Position numbers and translations under genes: made by a program. The notes below the pieces were generated by a model, which had not been told where the DNA came from, did no database searches, and was given only the letters and a program-made list of their open reading frames with translations. A stretch of DNA of 64,000 nt, taken from NCBI RefSeq assembly GCF_030814655.1, contig NZ_JAUSVK010000001.1:229501-293500 (forward strand), read 5' to 3'. Of this stretch, positions 36,384 through 45,345 are shown piece after piece; the first letter of the stretch is position 1, and each line of letters opens with the position of its first letter. This DNA comes from Labrys monachus (GTDB taxonomy: Bacteria; Pseudomonadota; Alphaproteobacteria; Rhizobiales; Labraceae).

Positions 36384-37085
36384 GCGCGGCCTTTTTGCCC
36401 GCAGCGATTTCCTGTACAGGCCTTTCGTGCTCATCAGCATGCGCGCCGTGCGGTCGTAGCGCCGGCTGTCGTCGGGCGAAAAGGCTTCGAATGCCAGGTC
36501 GAGCGGTGCGCGCGAGACCGGGAAGCACTGGGCCACGGGCGTGCCTTTCGGCAGGACCCCCTCGAAGTCCTGCGCCACCCACACGGCCGGGAACAGGATG
36601 CCGACATCGGTGAACCGGTCGGAATCGACCATGCCGGTCAGCAGCCGGAAAGGCAGATCGTCGCGATTGACCGGATGGGTTGCGAACAGCGAATAGCCGG
36701 GCTCCAGCTCGATCGTCCAGAAGCTGTTGAACTTGACGATCGCCCGGTCGCCGCGATGGAAGGGCGTGCCGGTAACCTGGGCGGGAACGTGGAACGAGAT
36801 CGGCGACCGCGGATGCGAATCGACCGACAGCGGCGGCAGGTCCCAGTCCCAGGAGAGCCGGCCCTGGCCGACCGTGACATCGCAAGGCAGCGTGACGACG
36901 AAGCCATGCGCCATCGCGTCGACGAAGGGAGGGCATTGCTTGACCGTGCGCACGTCGGCGTCGTGAACATGCGAAAACGCGTCGGACGGCATGGAGCGGA
37001 GCCAGTCGGGCAGCATCATCCGGGCCGGAGCCGGCCGCTCGAGCCGGTCGATCAAGGCGGGATCGCAGCGGAAGATGATGCGCAT
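36339..37085 (-). CDS. DUF6065-type cupin-like protein
   Basis: 248 residues. The sequence MLPDWLRSMPSDAF, then DADVRTVKQCPPFVDAMAHG, LPCDVTVGQGRLSWDWDLPP and DGFWTIEL-like KFNSFWTIELEPGYSLFATH recalls the DUF6065 family, a beta-rich protein with GYSLFxTHP and DDLPFRLLTGMVDSDRF blocks. TPR proteins, 2OG-oxygenase-like and DUF6065 proteins often occur together in alphaproteobacteria. Here a TPR gene is adjacent, and an oxygenase-like gene lies 8 kb away. The biochemical role is unknown. Confidence 0.7.
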   Translation of the reverse strand: MRIIFRCDPALIDRLERPAPARMMLPDWLRSMPSDAFSHVHDADVRTVKQCPPFVDAMAHGFVVTLPCDVTVGQGRLSWDWDLPPLSVDSHPRSPISFHVPAQVTGTPFHRGDRAIVKFNSFWTIELEPGYSLFATHPVNRDDLPFRLLTGMVDSDRFTDVGILFPAVWVAQDFEGVLPKGTPVAQCFPVSRAPLDLAFEAFSPDDSRRYDRTARMLMSTKGLYRKSLRAKRPRSSDKGVPQSGEIEP

Positions 37086-37288
37086 GGCGGCAGGCTACTC
37101 TCTCGGAGCGGCCGGGGAAAGGCGCCCGGACCTCCGGACCACCCGGCATGGGCACAGACGGCAAGAGGTTCGCGGCAAGGCGCCGGACCCGCCGCGAGAA
37201 ACGGCCCTTCGCCCTGTGGGAGAGCGAAGAGCCTGGCGAGCGGCACGCCGGTTCCGGAGCCGGGAGGCCCCGAAACCGGTGTGGTGGA

Positions 37289-39058
37289 TCAGCTCTTCTT
37301 GGGCGGGGTCGAGGGCCAGCTCTTGATCAGGGTGTCGTAGTCGATCGTCTCACCCTGGGGCTTCTCGTTCGCGAGCTTGCGCTGCGGAGCGAGATTGCCG
37401 TCCTTCTCCGCCTTGGCGAACCAATATTCGGCGGTTTCCGGCTTGTTGAGCTTCGGTCCGAGCGGCCCCTGCACGCCCGATTTCTCGATGCGGGCCATGA
37501 TCGCGTCCTGGTCGCGGGCAAGTCCGTCCATGGCTTCCTGCGGGGTGACCTGGCCCGAAATCGCATTGGCGATGTTCTGCCACCAGACCTGGGCCATCTT
37601 GCCGTAATCGGGCACGTTGACGCCGGTGGGCGTCCACTGCTTGCGGGCCGGGCTGCGGTAGAACTCGACGAGGCCGCCGACCTTGGGGGCGAGTTCGGTC
37701 AGCGCGGGGTGCCAGACGTCGCTTTCCCGGATCAGATGCAGGGAGACGAGCGCCTTCTTGAGGGTCACGGTCTTCGACGTGCAGAACTGCGCATAGAGCC
37801 AGCCCGCCTTGACGTTCTGCAGCGGTGCATATTTCAGCATCGTCCAGCAGCCGACGTCCTGGTAGCCGAGCTTCATGCCTTCCTTCCAATAGGCGCCGTG
37901 GGGGGAAGGCGCCATGCGCCATTTCGGCGTCCCGTCCGGGTTCATGACGGCGGCCGAGGACCGGGCGCTGTCGGTGAAGGCGGAATACCAGAAGATCTGC
38001 TGGGCGACATGGCCCTGCCCGACGACGGGGCCGGACTCAAGGAAGTCCATGCCGGCGGCTTCCGGCGGCGCGTATTTCTTCAGCCACTCGATATATTTGG
38101 TGAGGGCATAGACGGCCGCGGGGCCGTTGGCGTCGCCGCCGCGGGTGATCGACGAGCCGACGGGAACGCCGTTTTCGAGGCGGATGCCCCATTCGTCGAC
38201 CGGCTTGCCGTTGGGCAGGCCGCGATCGCCCGCACCGGCCATGGAGAGCCACGCGTCGGTGAAGCGCCAGCCGAGGGACGGGTCCTTCTTGCCGTAATCC
38301 ATATGGCCATAGACGCGCTGGCCGTCGATTTCCTTCACCTCGTTGGTGAAGAAGTCGGCGATGTCTTCATAGGCCGACCAGTTGACGGGAACGCCGAGCT
38401 CGTAGCCATATTTGCTCTTGAAGCGCGACTTCAGGTCGGGGCGCTGGAACCAGTCATACCGGAACCAGTAGAGGTTGGCGAATTGCTGGTCCGGGAGCTG
38501 GTAGAGCTTGCCGTCGGTGAAGGTACCGAAGCTCAGGCCCATGAAGTCCTCGAGGTCGAGCGTCGGGCTGGTCACGTCCTTGCCGTCGCCGGCCATGAAA
38601 TCGGTCAGCGAGCCGCCGACGATGTCCTTGTAGCGGGGATGGGTTCCGATGAAGTCGGAATCGTTCATCCAGAAATCGTAGATCGGGCGGCCGGACTGCA
38701 TCTCCACTTCGATCTTGTCGACGAGCGTGCCCTCGTCCATGATGTCGTGGTTGACGTCGATGCCGGTGATCTCACCGAAGGCCTTGGTCAGGACCTTGGA
38801 TTCGTAGTCGTGGACCTTCAGCGACTCCGAGACGGCGCTCAGCTTCATGCCGGCAAAGGGCTTGGCGGCGTTGACGAACCATTCCATCTCCGCCATCTGC
38901 TCGTCCTTGGACAGCGTCGACGGATTGAACTCGTTCTCCACCCATTTCTTGGCCGCGTCCATCTTCTGCGCATAGCTCGGCGAGCTCTTCAAGATGCCCG
39001 TGACACCGGCTATGCCCAGGGCGGCGCCGCCCTTGAGCACGCTGCGACGATCAACCAT
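37289..39058 (-). CDS. glpV: Glycerol ABC transporter substrate-binding protein
   Basis: 589 residues. A Tat-like signal (VDRRSVLKGGAALGIAGVTG, cleavage near SYAQ) directs it to the periplasm. It belongs to the unusually long family-1 solute-binding proteins of the rhizobial GlpSTPQUV glycerol system (DFWMNDSDFIGTHPRYKDIV; LYWFRYDWFQRPDLKSRF; GDRGLPNGKPVDEWGIRLEN). Last gene of the transporter operon, 69 nt after glpU. Confidence 0.9.
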   Translation of the reverse strand: MVDRRSVLKGGAALGIAGVTGILKSSPSYAQKMDAAKKWVENEFNPSTLSKDEQMAEMEWFVNAAKPFAGMKLSAVSESLKVHDYESKVLTKAFGEITGIDVNHDIMDEGTLVDKIEVEMQSGRPIYDFWMNDSDFIGTHPRYKDIVGGSLTDFMAGDGKDVTSPTLDLEDFMGLSFGTFTDGKLYQLPDQQFANLYWFRYDWFQRPDLKSRFKSKYGYELGVPVNWSAYEDIADFFTNEVKEIDGQRVYGHMDYGKKDPSLGWRFTDAWLSMAGAGDRGLPNGKPVDEWGIRLENGVPVGSSITRGGDANGPAAVYALTKYIEWLKKYAPPEAAGMDFLESGPVVGQGHVAQQIFWYSAFTDSARSSAAVMNPDGTPKWRMAPSPHGAYWKEGMKLGYQDVGCWTMLKYAPLQNVKAGWLYAQFCTSKTVTLKKALVSLHLIRESDVWHPALTELAPKVGGLVEFYRSPARKQWTPTGVNVPDYGKMAQVWWQNIANAISGQVTPQEAMDGLARDQDAIMARIEKSGVQGPLGPKLNKPETAEYWFAKAEKDGNLAPQRKLANEKPQGETIDYDTLIKSWPSTPPKKS

Positions 39059-39127
39059 GGTTTCCTCCGCGATTGGTGAGGCCGGATGCAGGATCGCTCC
39101 GGTTTCTTGTTTGTATTGGCCCCGCCT

Positions 39128-39421
39128 TCAGGCGAAGCGGAACATGATCGCCGCCACGAGGAGGGATGCGATCGCGGGGAAAAGAAACTCTTCGCCCCCA
39201 AAACGGATAAAGCCCAGAAAGATGTAGGCAGTGGCCAGCAGCGACACGAACAGCCGGTCGCCGCGCGTGGTCGCGAAGCGCAGAATGCCGACCCGCGGGG
39301 TCTCGGGCCTGTAGATCGCGAGCAGCGTCATGACGACGAGGACGCAGGCGACCGCGGCGAAGAAGGCGACGGTCTGCCACGTCCAGGCCATCCATGCGAA
39401 ATGATCGGCGAGGGTTTCCAT
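39128..39421 (-). CDS. glpU: GlpU-type small membrane protein (DUF2160)
   Basis: 97 residues with three hydrophobic segments (WQTVAFFAAVACVLVVMTLL; LFVSLLATAYIFLGFI; LFPAIASLLVAAIMFRF). The position between glpQ and glpV and the PETPRVGILRFATTRGDRLF loop identify it as the GlpU/DUF2160 component of this transporter. Its exact contribution is not known. Separated from glpQ by 10 nt. Confidence 0.88.
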   Translation of the reverse strand: METLADHFAWMAWTWQTVAFFAAVACVLVVMTLLAIYRPETPRVGILRFATTRGDRLFVSLLATAYIFLGFIRFGGEEFLFPAIASLLVAAIMFRFA

Positions 39422-39431
39422 GCGAGGCTCC

Positions 39432-40238
39432 TCAGACCCGGCCCAGGGCGAAGCCCTTGGCGATGTGGTTGCGCACGAACCAGATGACGATCGCCCCGGG
39501 TATCATCGTCAGAACGCCGGCGGCCGACAGCAGCCCCCAGTCGAGGCCTGCGGCGGAATAGGCCCGCGACATCATGCCGGCGATCGGCTTGGCGTCGACC
39601 GTCGTCAGGGTCGTCGCCAGCAACTGCTCGACCCAGGAGAACATGAAGCAGAAGAAGGCGGCCACACCGATGCCGTTGGCGATCAGCGGCAGGAAGATCC
39701 GCACGAAGAAGCGGGGAAAGGAATAGCCGTCGATCATCGCGGTCTCGTCGATCTCCCGCGGGATTCCTGAAATGAACCCTTCGAGGATCCATACCGCCAG
39801 GGGGACGTTGAACAGGCAATGGGCGAGCGCCACGGCCCAGATCGAGTCGAACAGACCCGCCGCCGAATAGAGATTGAAGAACGGCATGGCATAGATGGCC
39901 GGGGGCGCCATCAGGTTCGACAGCAGCCAGAAGAACAGATGCTTGTCGCCGATGAAGCGGTAGCGGCTGAAGGCATAGGCCGCCGGAAGCGCGACGCCGA
40001 CCGAAAGCACGGTGTTGATCAGGACGTAGGAAATCGAATTGGCGAAGCTGGCGTGCCAGTCCGGATCGATGAAGATCTTCCGGTAGTTGTCGAGCGTGGG
40101 ATGGGGTGGCAGGAAGGACAGGCTCGACAGGATGTCCGTATTGGTCTTGAAGCTCATGTTGAGCAGCCAATAGATCGGCACGAACAGGAAGACGATATAG
40201 AGGGCCATGCCGATGGAGCGCGAAAGAGACTTTTGCAT
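39432..40238 (-). CDS. glpQ: Glycerol ABC transporter permease GlpQ
   Basis: 268 residues from ATG 40238. Six membrane segments, MalG-type permease; the coupling loop is EIDETAMIDGYSFPRFFVRI (EAA region). ATG shares a base with the glpP stop (TGATG), so synthesis of the two permeases is coupled. Confidence 0.88.
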   Translation of the reverse strand: MQKSLSRSIGMALYIVFLFVPIYWLLNMSFKTNTDILSSLSFLPPHPTLDNYRKIFIDPDWHASFANSISYVLINTVLSVGVALPAAYAFSRYRFIGDKHLFFWLLSNLMAPPAIYAMPFFNLYSAAGLFDSIWAVALAHCLFNVPLAVWILEGFISGIPREIDETAMIDGYSFPRFFVRIFLPLIANGIGVAAFFCFMFSWVEQLLATTLTTVDAKPIAGMMSRAYSAAGLDWGLLSAAGVLTMIPGAIVIWFVRNHIAKGFALGRV

Positions 40239-41131
40239 CAGCTGCCCTTCCGCTGATCGATATGGGTCGTGTAGGTGAAGAAGATCCAGCAGACGGTGAG
40301 CGTGATCAGGTTGTAGACCAGCGACATCGCCGCGCCGTTGCCGAGGTCGACCTGTCCCAGCGCGGTCTTGACGAGGTCGATCGACAGGAAGCTGGTGGAT
40401 TCGCCCGGACCGCCGCCGGTGAGCACGAAGGGCTCGGTATAGATCATGAAGCTGCCCATGAAGCGCAGCAGCATGGCGATCACCAGCACCTTGCGCAGCT
40501 TGGGGAATTCGATATTGGCGAAGACCGCCCAGCGGCCCGCCCCGTCGATGCGGGCCGCCTGGTAATAGGCATCCGGGATCGCCTTCAGGCCCGCATAGCA
40601 CAGCAGGGCGACCATCGACGTCCAGTGCCAGACATCCATGACGACGATGGTGAACCAGGCCGAGGCCGCGTCCTGCCGGGTGTCGAAGGGAATGTTCAGG
40701 CCCCGCAGCGCCGTGCCGAGCAGGCCGATGTCGGTTCTGGTGAACAGCTGCCAGATCACGCCGACGACGTTGTAGGGAATGAGAAGCGGCAGGGCGATGA
40801 TCACCAGCGTGGCGCCGACCGTCCAGCCCCGCTTCGGGATGCAGAGCGAGACCGCGATGCCGAGGGGGATCTCGACGGTGAGCACCAGGAAGGAGAAGGC
40901 GAGGTTGCGGACGAGGGCGCCCTGAAAGCGCTGGCCGACCTCGGTGGTCGGATCCAGCAGGTTCTGGAACCAGCCGACGCCGTTCCAGAAGAAGTTGTTC
41001 TGCCCCATCGTGTCCTGGAACGAATAGTTCACCACCGTCATCATCGGCAGGAGCGACGAGAACAGGACGAAGCAGAGCACCGGCACGACGAAGAACCAGG
41101 CGCGGTTGTCGGAGATCTTCAGCTCGTTCAT
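40238..41131 (-). CDS. glpP: Glycerol ABC transporter permease GlpP
   Basis: 297 residues. MalF-type permease with six membrane segments; coupling loop AYYQAARIDGAGRWAVFANI. The start overlaps the glpT stop by 4 nt. With GlpQ it forms the heterodimeric pore. Confidence 0.88.
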   Translation of the reverse strand: MNELKISDNRAWFFVVPVLCFVLFSSLLPMMTVVNYSFQDTMGQNNFFWNGVGWFQNLLDPTTEVGQRFQGALVRNLAFSFLVLTVEIPLGIAVSLCIPKRGWTVGATLVIIALPLLIPYNVVGVIWQLFTRTDIGLLGTALRGLNIPFDTRQDAASAWFTIVVMDVWHWTSMVALLCYAGLKAIPDAYYQAARIDGAGRWAVFANIEFPKLRKVLVIAMLLRFMGSFMIYTEPFVLTGGGPGESTSFLSIDLVKTALGQVDLGNGAAMSLVYNLITLTVCWIFFTYTTHIDQRKGS

Positions 41132-42213
41132 AGCGGCTTGCCCTCGACCCTCAGCTCCTCGAAATAGACATGCATGCGGGCGGGATCGAGCCTCAGCCGG
41201 GCCTCGCCGTCGCCGACGGCCATGCCGTTCGGAACGGTCGCCACCAGGGGCTGGCCGCCCAGGCTGAGATGGGCGAGGCGCTTGCGGCCGAGGTCGTCGA
41301 CCCGGCGCACCCGCACGGGTAGCCCGTCCGCCTCGGTCAGCGTGGCATAATCCGGCCGGATGCCGAGCTTGACGCGCGTGCCGGCGGCAAGGCCCGGATA
41401 GGCGGCGCCGAGCGTGATCGCATGGCCCTCCACCAGGATGCCCGCGCCCTCGATCGTCCCCTCGAGGAAGTTCATGCCGGGCGAGCCGATGAAATAGCCG
41501 ACGAAGGTGTGCTCGGGCTTCTCGAAGAGTTCCGCCGGCGTGCCGATCTGCACCGCCCGTCCGTCATTGAGCACCACGACCCTGTCGGCGAAGGTCAGGG
41601 CCTCGACCTGGTCGTGGGTGACGTAGATCATCAGCAGATCGAGGGCGCGATGCACCGCCTTGAGCTTGGAGCGGAGCTCCCATTTCAGGGCGGGATCGAT
41701 TACCGTCAACGGCTCGTCGAACAGCACGGCGGACACGTCCGAGCGCACCAGGCCGCGCCCGAGCGAGATCTTCTGCTTGGCGTCGGCGGTCAGGCCCTGG
41801 GCGCGGCGGCCGAGATCCTTGGTCAGGTCCAGCATCGCGGCGATTTCGCTGACGCGCGCCTCGATCTGCGGGCGCGGCATGCGCCTGTTCCGGAGCGGGA
41901 AGGCGAGGTTTTCCGCCACCGTCATGGTGTCGTAGATCACCGGGAACTGGAAGACCTGGGCGATGTTGCGCTGTTCGGTCGGCAGGCGCGTCACGTCGCG
42001 CCCGTCGAACAGCAGCCGACCCGCCGAGGGGATCACCAGGCCGGATATGATGTTGAGCAGCGTGGTCTTTCCGCACCCCGAAGGCCCGAGCAGCGCATAG
42101 GCCTTGCCCGCCTCCCAGATGTGATGGAGCGGCTTCAAGGCATAGTCGGCGTCCGTCTTCGCCGCGCGCCCGCCATAGGTGTGGCCGATGCCGTCCAGGG
42201 TGATCTGCGCCAT
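41128..42213 (-). CDS. glpT: Glycerol ABC transporter ATPase GlpT, degenerate signature motif
   Basis: 361 residues. Walker A GPSGCGKT (43-50), Walker B LFDEPLTVID (165-173) and the switch His200 in YVTHDQVEAL are intact. Where LSGGQ is expected the sequence is GLTADAKQKISLGRG (from 140), so the signature motif is lost. A C-terminal MalK-like TOBE/OB domain follows (LGIRPDYATL). It pairs with GlpS, which has the opposite set of defects. One composite ATP site would therefore be canonical and the other degenerate. It lies 3 nt after glpS. Confidence 0.9.
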   Translation of the reverse strand: MAQITLDGIGHTYGGRAAKTDADYALKPLHHIWEAGKAYALLGPSGCGKTTLLNIISGLVIPSAGRLLFDGRDVTRLPTEQRNIAQVFQFPVIYDTMTVAENLAFPLRNRRMPRPQIEARVSEIAAMLDLTKDLGRRAQGLTADAKQKISLGRGLVRSDVSAVLFDEPLTVIDPALKWELRSKLKAVHRALDLLMIYVTHDQVEALTFADRVVVLNDGRAVQIGTPAELFEKPEHTFVGYFIGSPGMNFLEGTIEGAGILVEGHAITLGAAYPGLAAGTRVKLGIRPDYATLTEADGLPVRVRRVDDLGRKRLAHLSLGGQPLVATVPNGMAVGDGEARLRLDPARMHVYFEELRVEGKPL

Positions 42214-42216
42214 GCG

Positions 42217-43299
42217 CTAGCGCTCCCGGTCTGAAGGATGGTTGAGGCGCTCGCCGCCCGGCCCGAACAGGAAGGCACCGGCAAGATCGAGCTGGACTTC
42301 GACGCTGTCGCCGGGCTCCCATTCCTGGATGCCGCTCGCCAGGCAGACCCAGGTTCCCACGCCGACATCGACATGGACGAAGCTTTCCGAGCCGCTGAGC
42401 TCGGTCACCGAGACCGTTCCGGGAAAGCCCAGCCTTCCGTCCCGGGCCGGACCGATGGCGACCGCATCCGCCCGGAAGCCGAGGCGGCACGGCCCTTCCG
42501 GCATGCCGGAAGGGAACTCGCCCGCAATGACGCGCCCATTGTCCAGCCTGACGGCGGTCCCGGACTTGACCAAAGCGAGCTCGTTCAGAGGCGGATCCGA
42601 AAAGACGCGGGCCGCATCGAGATTGCCCGGCTGGTGATAGACCTCGGCGGTCGGGCCGGCCTGCGTCATACGGCCCTCCCAGAGCGTGGCCGTGGTGCCG
42701 CGCAGCAGGAGCGCCTCCGTCGGTTCCGTCGTCGCATAGACGAGGACCGCACCGGTCTCGGCGAAGATGCGCGGCAATTCCTCGCGCAATTCCTCGCGCA
42801 GCTTGTAGTCGAGATTGGCGAGCGGCTCGTCGAGGAGCACGAGCCTGGCCTGCTTGACCAGTGCCCTGGCGATCGCCGTACGCTGCTGCTGGCCGCCCGA
42901 CAATTGGGAGGGGGTGCGGCCCAGCATGGCATCGAGCCGCAGCAGCTTCGCGGCGCGGCCGACACGGGCGTCGATCTCGGCTTTCGGCAGGCCCTGCACG
43001 CGCAGCGGCGAAGCGATGTTCTCATAGACCGACAGCGTCGGGTAGTTGACGAATTGCTGGTAGACCATCGCGACCGAGCGCTTGCGCACCGCCACGCCGG
43101 TGATGTCGACGCCGTCGTCGACGATCCTTCCCGATGTCGGCCGGTCGAGGCCCGCCATCAGCCGCATCAGCGTGGTCTTGCCGGCGAGCGTCGGCCCCAG
43201 CAGCACGTTCATCGTGCCGGGCTGGAAACGCAGGGACACGTCACGGATGAACGTTTCCTGGCCGACCTTGTAGGTGATTTGATCGAGATCGAAGCTCAC
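42217..43299 (-). CDS. glpS: Glycerol ABC transporter ATPase GlpS, switch His replaced
   Basis: 360 residues. Walker A is GPTLAGKT (35-42), fitting G-x4-GKT but without the usual SGxGK form. The signature LSGGQQQR (133-140) and Walker B LLDEPLANLD (155-164) are intact. The switch region reads VYATTEPTEAL, so Thr191 stands where His is expected. TOBE-type C-terminal domain (LGFRADAVAIG). First gene of glpSTPQUV; the 204-bp gap to glpR carries a likely GlpR operator. Confidence 0.9.
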   Translation of the reverse strand: MSFDLDQITYKVGQETFIRDVSLRFQPGTMNVLLGPTLAGKTTLMRLMAGLDRPTSGRIVDDGVDITGVAVRKRSVAMVYQQFVNYPTLSVYENIASPLRVQGLPKAEIDARVGRAAKLLRLDAMLGRTPSQLSGGQQQRTAIARALVKQARLVLLDEPLANLDYKLREELREELPRIFAETGAVLVYATTEPTEALLLRGTTATLWEGRMTQAGPTAEVYHQPGNLDAARVFSDPPLNELALVKSGTAVRLDNGRVIAGEFPSGMPEGPCRLGFRADAVAIGPARDGRLGFPGTVSVTELSGSESFVHVDVGVGTWVCLASGIQEWEPGDSVEVQLDLAGAFLFGPGGERLNHPSDRER

Positions 43300-43483
43300 G
43301 CGACCCGCTTTCCCTGCCTTGGGATCCGGCCGTCACGCTTTCGCGGTGGCCTCACAATGTCCGGTTCGGCGACGACGGATTATGGGCCCACAACGCTCTC
43401 CCGTCACGGCTCGCTCTTCGTATCGCCGGAGCCTGCCTGACGTTATGTTGAAAATGCGAAGCTCTGCAAGCGAATAAAACGAT

Positions 43484-43500
43484 CATACGAACGAAAATCG
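43484..43500. promoter_or_regulatory. Putative GlpR operator in the glpS promoter region
   Basis: The minus strand reads CGATTTTCGTTCGTATGATC, containing ATTTTCGTT. The same 9-mer occurs at 45043-45051 and 45210-45218 in front of glpD. DeoR-type GlpR proteins bind such short repeated T/A-rich elements, so this is a candidate operator. Assigned from repetition only. Confidence 0.5.
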
Positions 43501-43503
43501 AAT

Positions 43504-44316
43504 TTAGTCCAACTCGTCGCTTTCCGGCGCCGCGGGGTCGCCGGTCTCGATCGTCTCGACCTTGTGGATGCGGCAGAGATCGGCGATGGCGGGCGAGGGC
43601 AGGCGGTCGGTGACGAACAGGTCGATCTCGCTGAGATGCGCGACTCGCACCGGCGCCGACCGCGCGAACTTGCTGCTGTCGGCGACCAGTATGACCTTGC
43701 GCGCATGCTCGATGATGGCGCGCGAGGCCTGGACCTCGAAGATGTCGTAGTCGAGCAGCGTGCCGTCGGTGTCGATGGCGGACGTCCCGATGATGGCGAG
43801 GTCGGCCCGGAACTGGCCGATCATGTCGACGACCTGCGCACCGACGATGCCGCCATCGGTCTGGCGCACCGAGCCGCCGAGCACGAAGACGTTGATGTTG
43901 TCGTTGCGATACAGCTCCGCGGCGACATGGAGATTGTTGGTGATGACCAGGAGGCCCCGGTGCCCGCTCAGCGCGCGCGCAACCTCTTCCGTCGTGGTGC
44001 CGATGTTGATGAACACCGTCGAATGGTCGGGGATCAGGGCCGCGGTAACCTCGCCGATGCGCTTCTTGTGCTCGCCGGCGATCATCTTGCGCGCTTCGTA
44101 GCTGAGATTGACGACGCCGGAGGAAACCATCGCGCCGCCATGGACGCGCACGATGATCTGCGCCTTGCTGAGGTCGGTGAGATCGCGGCGGATGGTCTGC
44201 GGGGTTACGCTGAAATGCATCGCCAGGTCCTCGACGGTGGCGCGGCCCCTGATCCGCAGCCATTCGACGATCTCCATCTGCCGGCGGGACGTGGTCTTGG
44301 AGGTCAATACGGCCAT
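43504..44316 (-). CDS. glpR: GlpR, DeoR-family glycerol regulator
   Basis: 270 residues. N-terminal DeoR winged helix (RRQMEIVEWLRIRGRATVED, then VTPQTIRRDLTDLSKAQIIV and RVHGGA) and a sugar-phosphate isomerase-like sensor domain (FINIGTTTEEVARALSGHRG, then DLAIIGTSAIDTDGTLLDYD). DeoR regulators of this type respond to glycerol-3-phosphate. It lies 18 nt after the oxygenase-like gene on the same strand, between the transporter operon and glpDK, all of which it should control. Confidence 0.85.
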   Translation of the reverse strand: MAVLTSKTTSRRQMEIVEWLRIRGRATVEDLAMHFSVTPQTIRRDLTDLSKAQIIVRVHGGAMVSSGVVNLSYEARKMIAGEHKKRIGEVTAALIPDHSTVFINIGTTTEEVARALSGHRGLLVITNNLHVAAELYRNDNINVFVLGGSVRQTDGGIVGAQVVDMIGQFRADLAIIGTSAIDTDGTLLDYDIFEVQASRAIIEHARKVILVADSSKFARSAPVRVAHLSEIDLFVTDRLPSPAIADLCRIHKVETIETGDPAAPESDELD

Positions 44317-44334
44317 AACGCTATGGGATCCCGG

Positions 44335-44967
44335 TCAGAGGCTGAGGTTGAAGGCGATCGAAATGCGCGTCGCCTCACCCCAATAGGGCCGAACCTGGTG
44401 CATGAGCCAGGACGGAAACAGGAAAAGCAGGCCCGGTTTCGGGCGGATGATCTCCGCCCCGCCGACGGAGGCACCGTCCTCGCCCGCAAATTTGAGCGCG
44501 GGAGCGTACATGCCCGGGCCCGGCCCCCGCGGATCGAGCATCTCGAACTCGCCGCCGAGCGTGTGGTCGGTCGCGCAGCCGCCATCCGCGACGTAATAGG
44601 TGCCCGACCAGAACGAGCCGGCATGATAGTGGCAGACATTGGCATGGCCGGCGGTGTTGACGTTTGCCCAGGCCTGCACCTTCCAGGCCGGACGGATCCT
44701 CTGGCCCTGGCGGTCGGCGGTCAGCTGCGCGGCCATGCCCTTGGCCAGCTCCACGATATGGGCGACCCCCGGCCCGCCCCATTCCAGGATCTTGTGGTCG
44801 GAGTGCCAGCCGCCGGCATTGGAGGCCTGCACCGAGGGGGTTTCCTCCCTGCGGGCCAGGATGGCCGCCGCCAATTGCGTGTTGAGGATCTCCGCGTCGG
44901 GAACCTCGAGTGCGGCCACCGGGGTGGCGAACAGGCCTCTGACGGCGATGTTGAGCCGGGTCGACAT
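44335..44967 (-). CDS. Putative 2OG-Fe(II) oxygenase (TIGR02466-like)
   Basis: 210 residues from ATG 44967, chosen for the AAGGGG ribosome site; an upstream start at 44985 is possible. The pattern AWANVNTAGHANVCHYHAGS, then FWSGTYYVADGG, PGLLFLFPSWLMHQVRPYWG and TRISIAFNL resembles the putative 2-oxoglutarate-type oxygenases with HxH...H and a terminal Arg-x-Ser. Candidate iron ligands are His in CHYH and His in LMHQV. It shares an operon with glpR inside the glycerol locus; a substrate is not evident. Confidence 0.72.
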   Translation of the reverse strand: MSTRLNIAVRGLFATPVAALEVPDAEILNTQLAAAILARREETPSVQASNAGGWHSDHKILEWGGPGVAHIVELAKGMAAQLTADRQGQRIRPAWKVQAWANVNTAGHANVCHYHAGSFWSGTYYVADGGCATDHTLGGEFEMLDPRGPGPGMYAPALKFAGEDGASVGGAEIIRPKPGLLFLFPSWLMHQVRPYWGEATRISIAFNLSL

Positions 44968-45035
44968 GGGTTTGTCCCCTTCCATCCTGTATTCTCGATC
45001 GAAGGCGTCCCGCTCGAAAGCAACGGCGCTACGCT

Positions 45036-45218
45036 CGATCGTATTTTCGTTATGATCGCTCTCCGCGACGAAAATTGCGATATTTATCGGTCGTCCTCGG
45101 GCCGAATCCGTTCGATCGGCGTCGGGAAAGGTGGAAACCTCGTCTTTCCTGGTGCCAAAATACCTTTTTTGATCGCCATGATCGAATTCGTCTTGACAGA
45201 AGCGCGTCGATTTTCGTT
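45036..45218. promoter_or_regulatory. Divergent control region of glpD and the oxygenase-glpR operon
   Basis: Contains ATTTTCGTT at 45043-45051 (inside the dyad CGATCGTATTTTCGTTATGA, then TCG) and at 45210-45218, plus an inverted ACGAAAAT at 45068-45075. TTGACA at 45193-45198 is a good -35 candidate for glpD; the -10 is not clear, and the second element would cover the promoter. These features suit GlpR repression of both directions. Confidence 0.5.
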
Positions 45219-45345
45219 TTCCCTAGAAGGGGTGCCGAATAACGAACATGGAATTTCGTGATACGAAGACGGGGCGCCGGGTGACGCGCGGGCGCCGGTA
45301 GAGCGCCATCGCACCAACGGGTCGGGAAAAGGGAGAGCGAACGCC

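Noticed and set aside
37148-39079. 643-codon plus-strand frame
   Set aside because: Antisense of glpV, which has a full family match and signal peptide.
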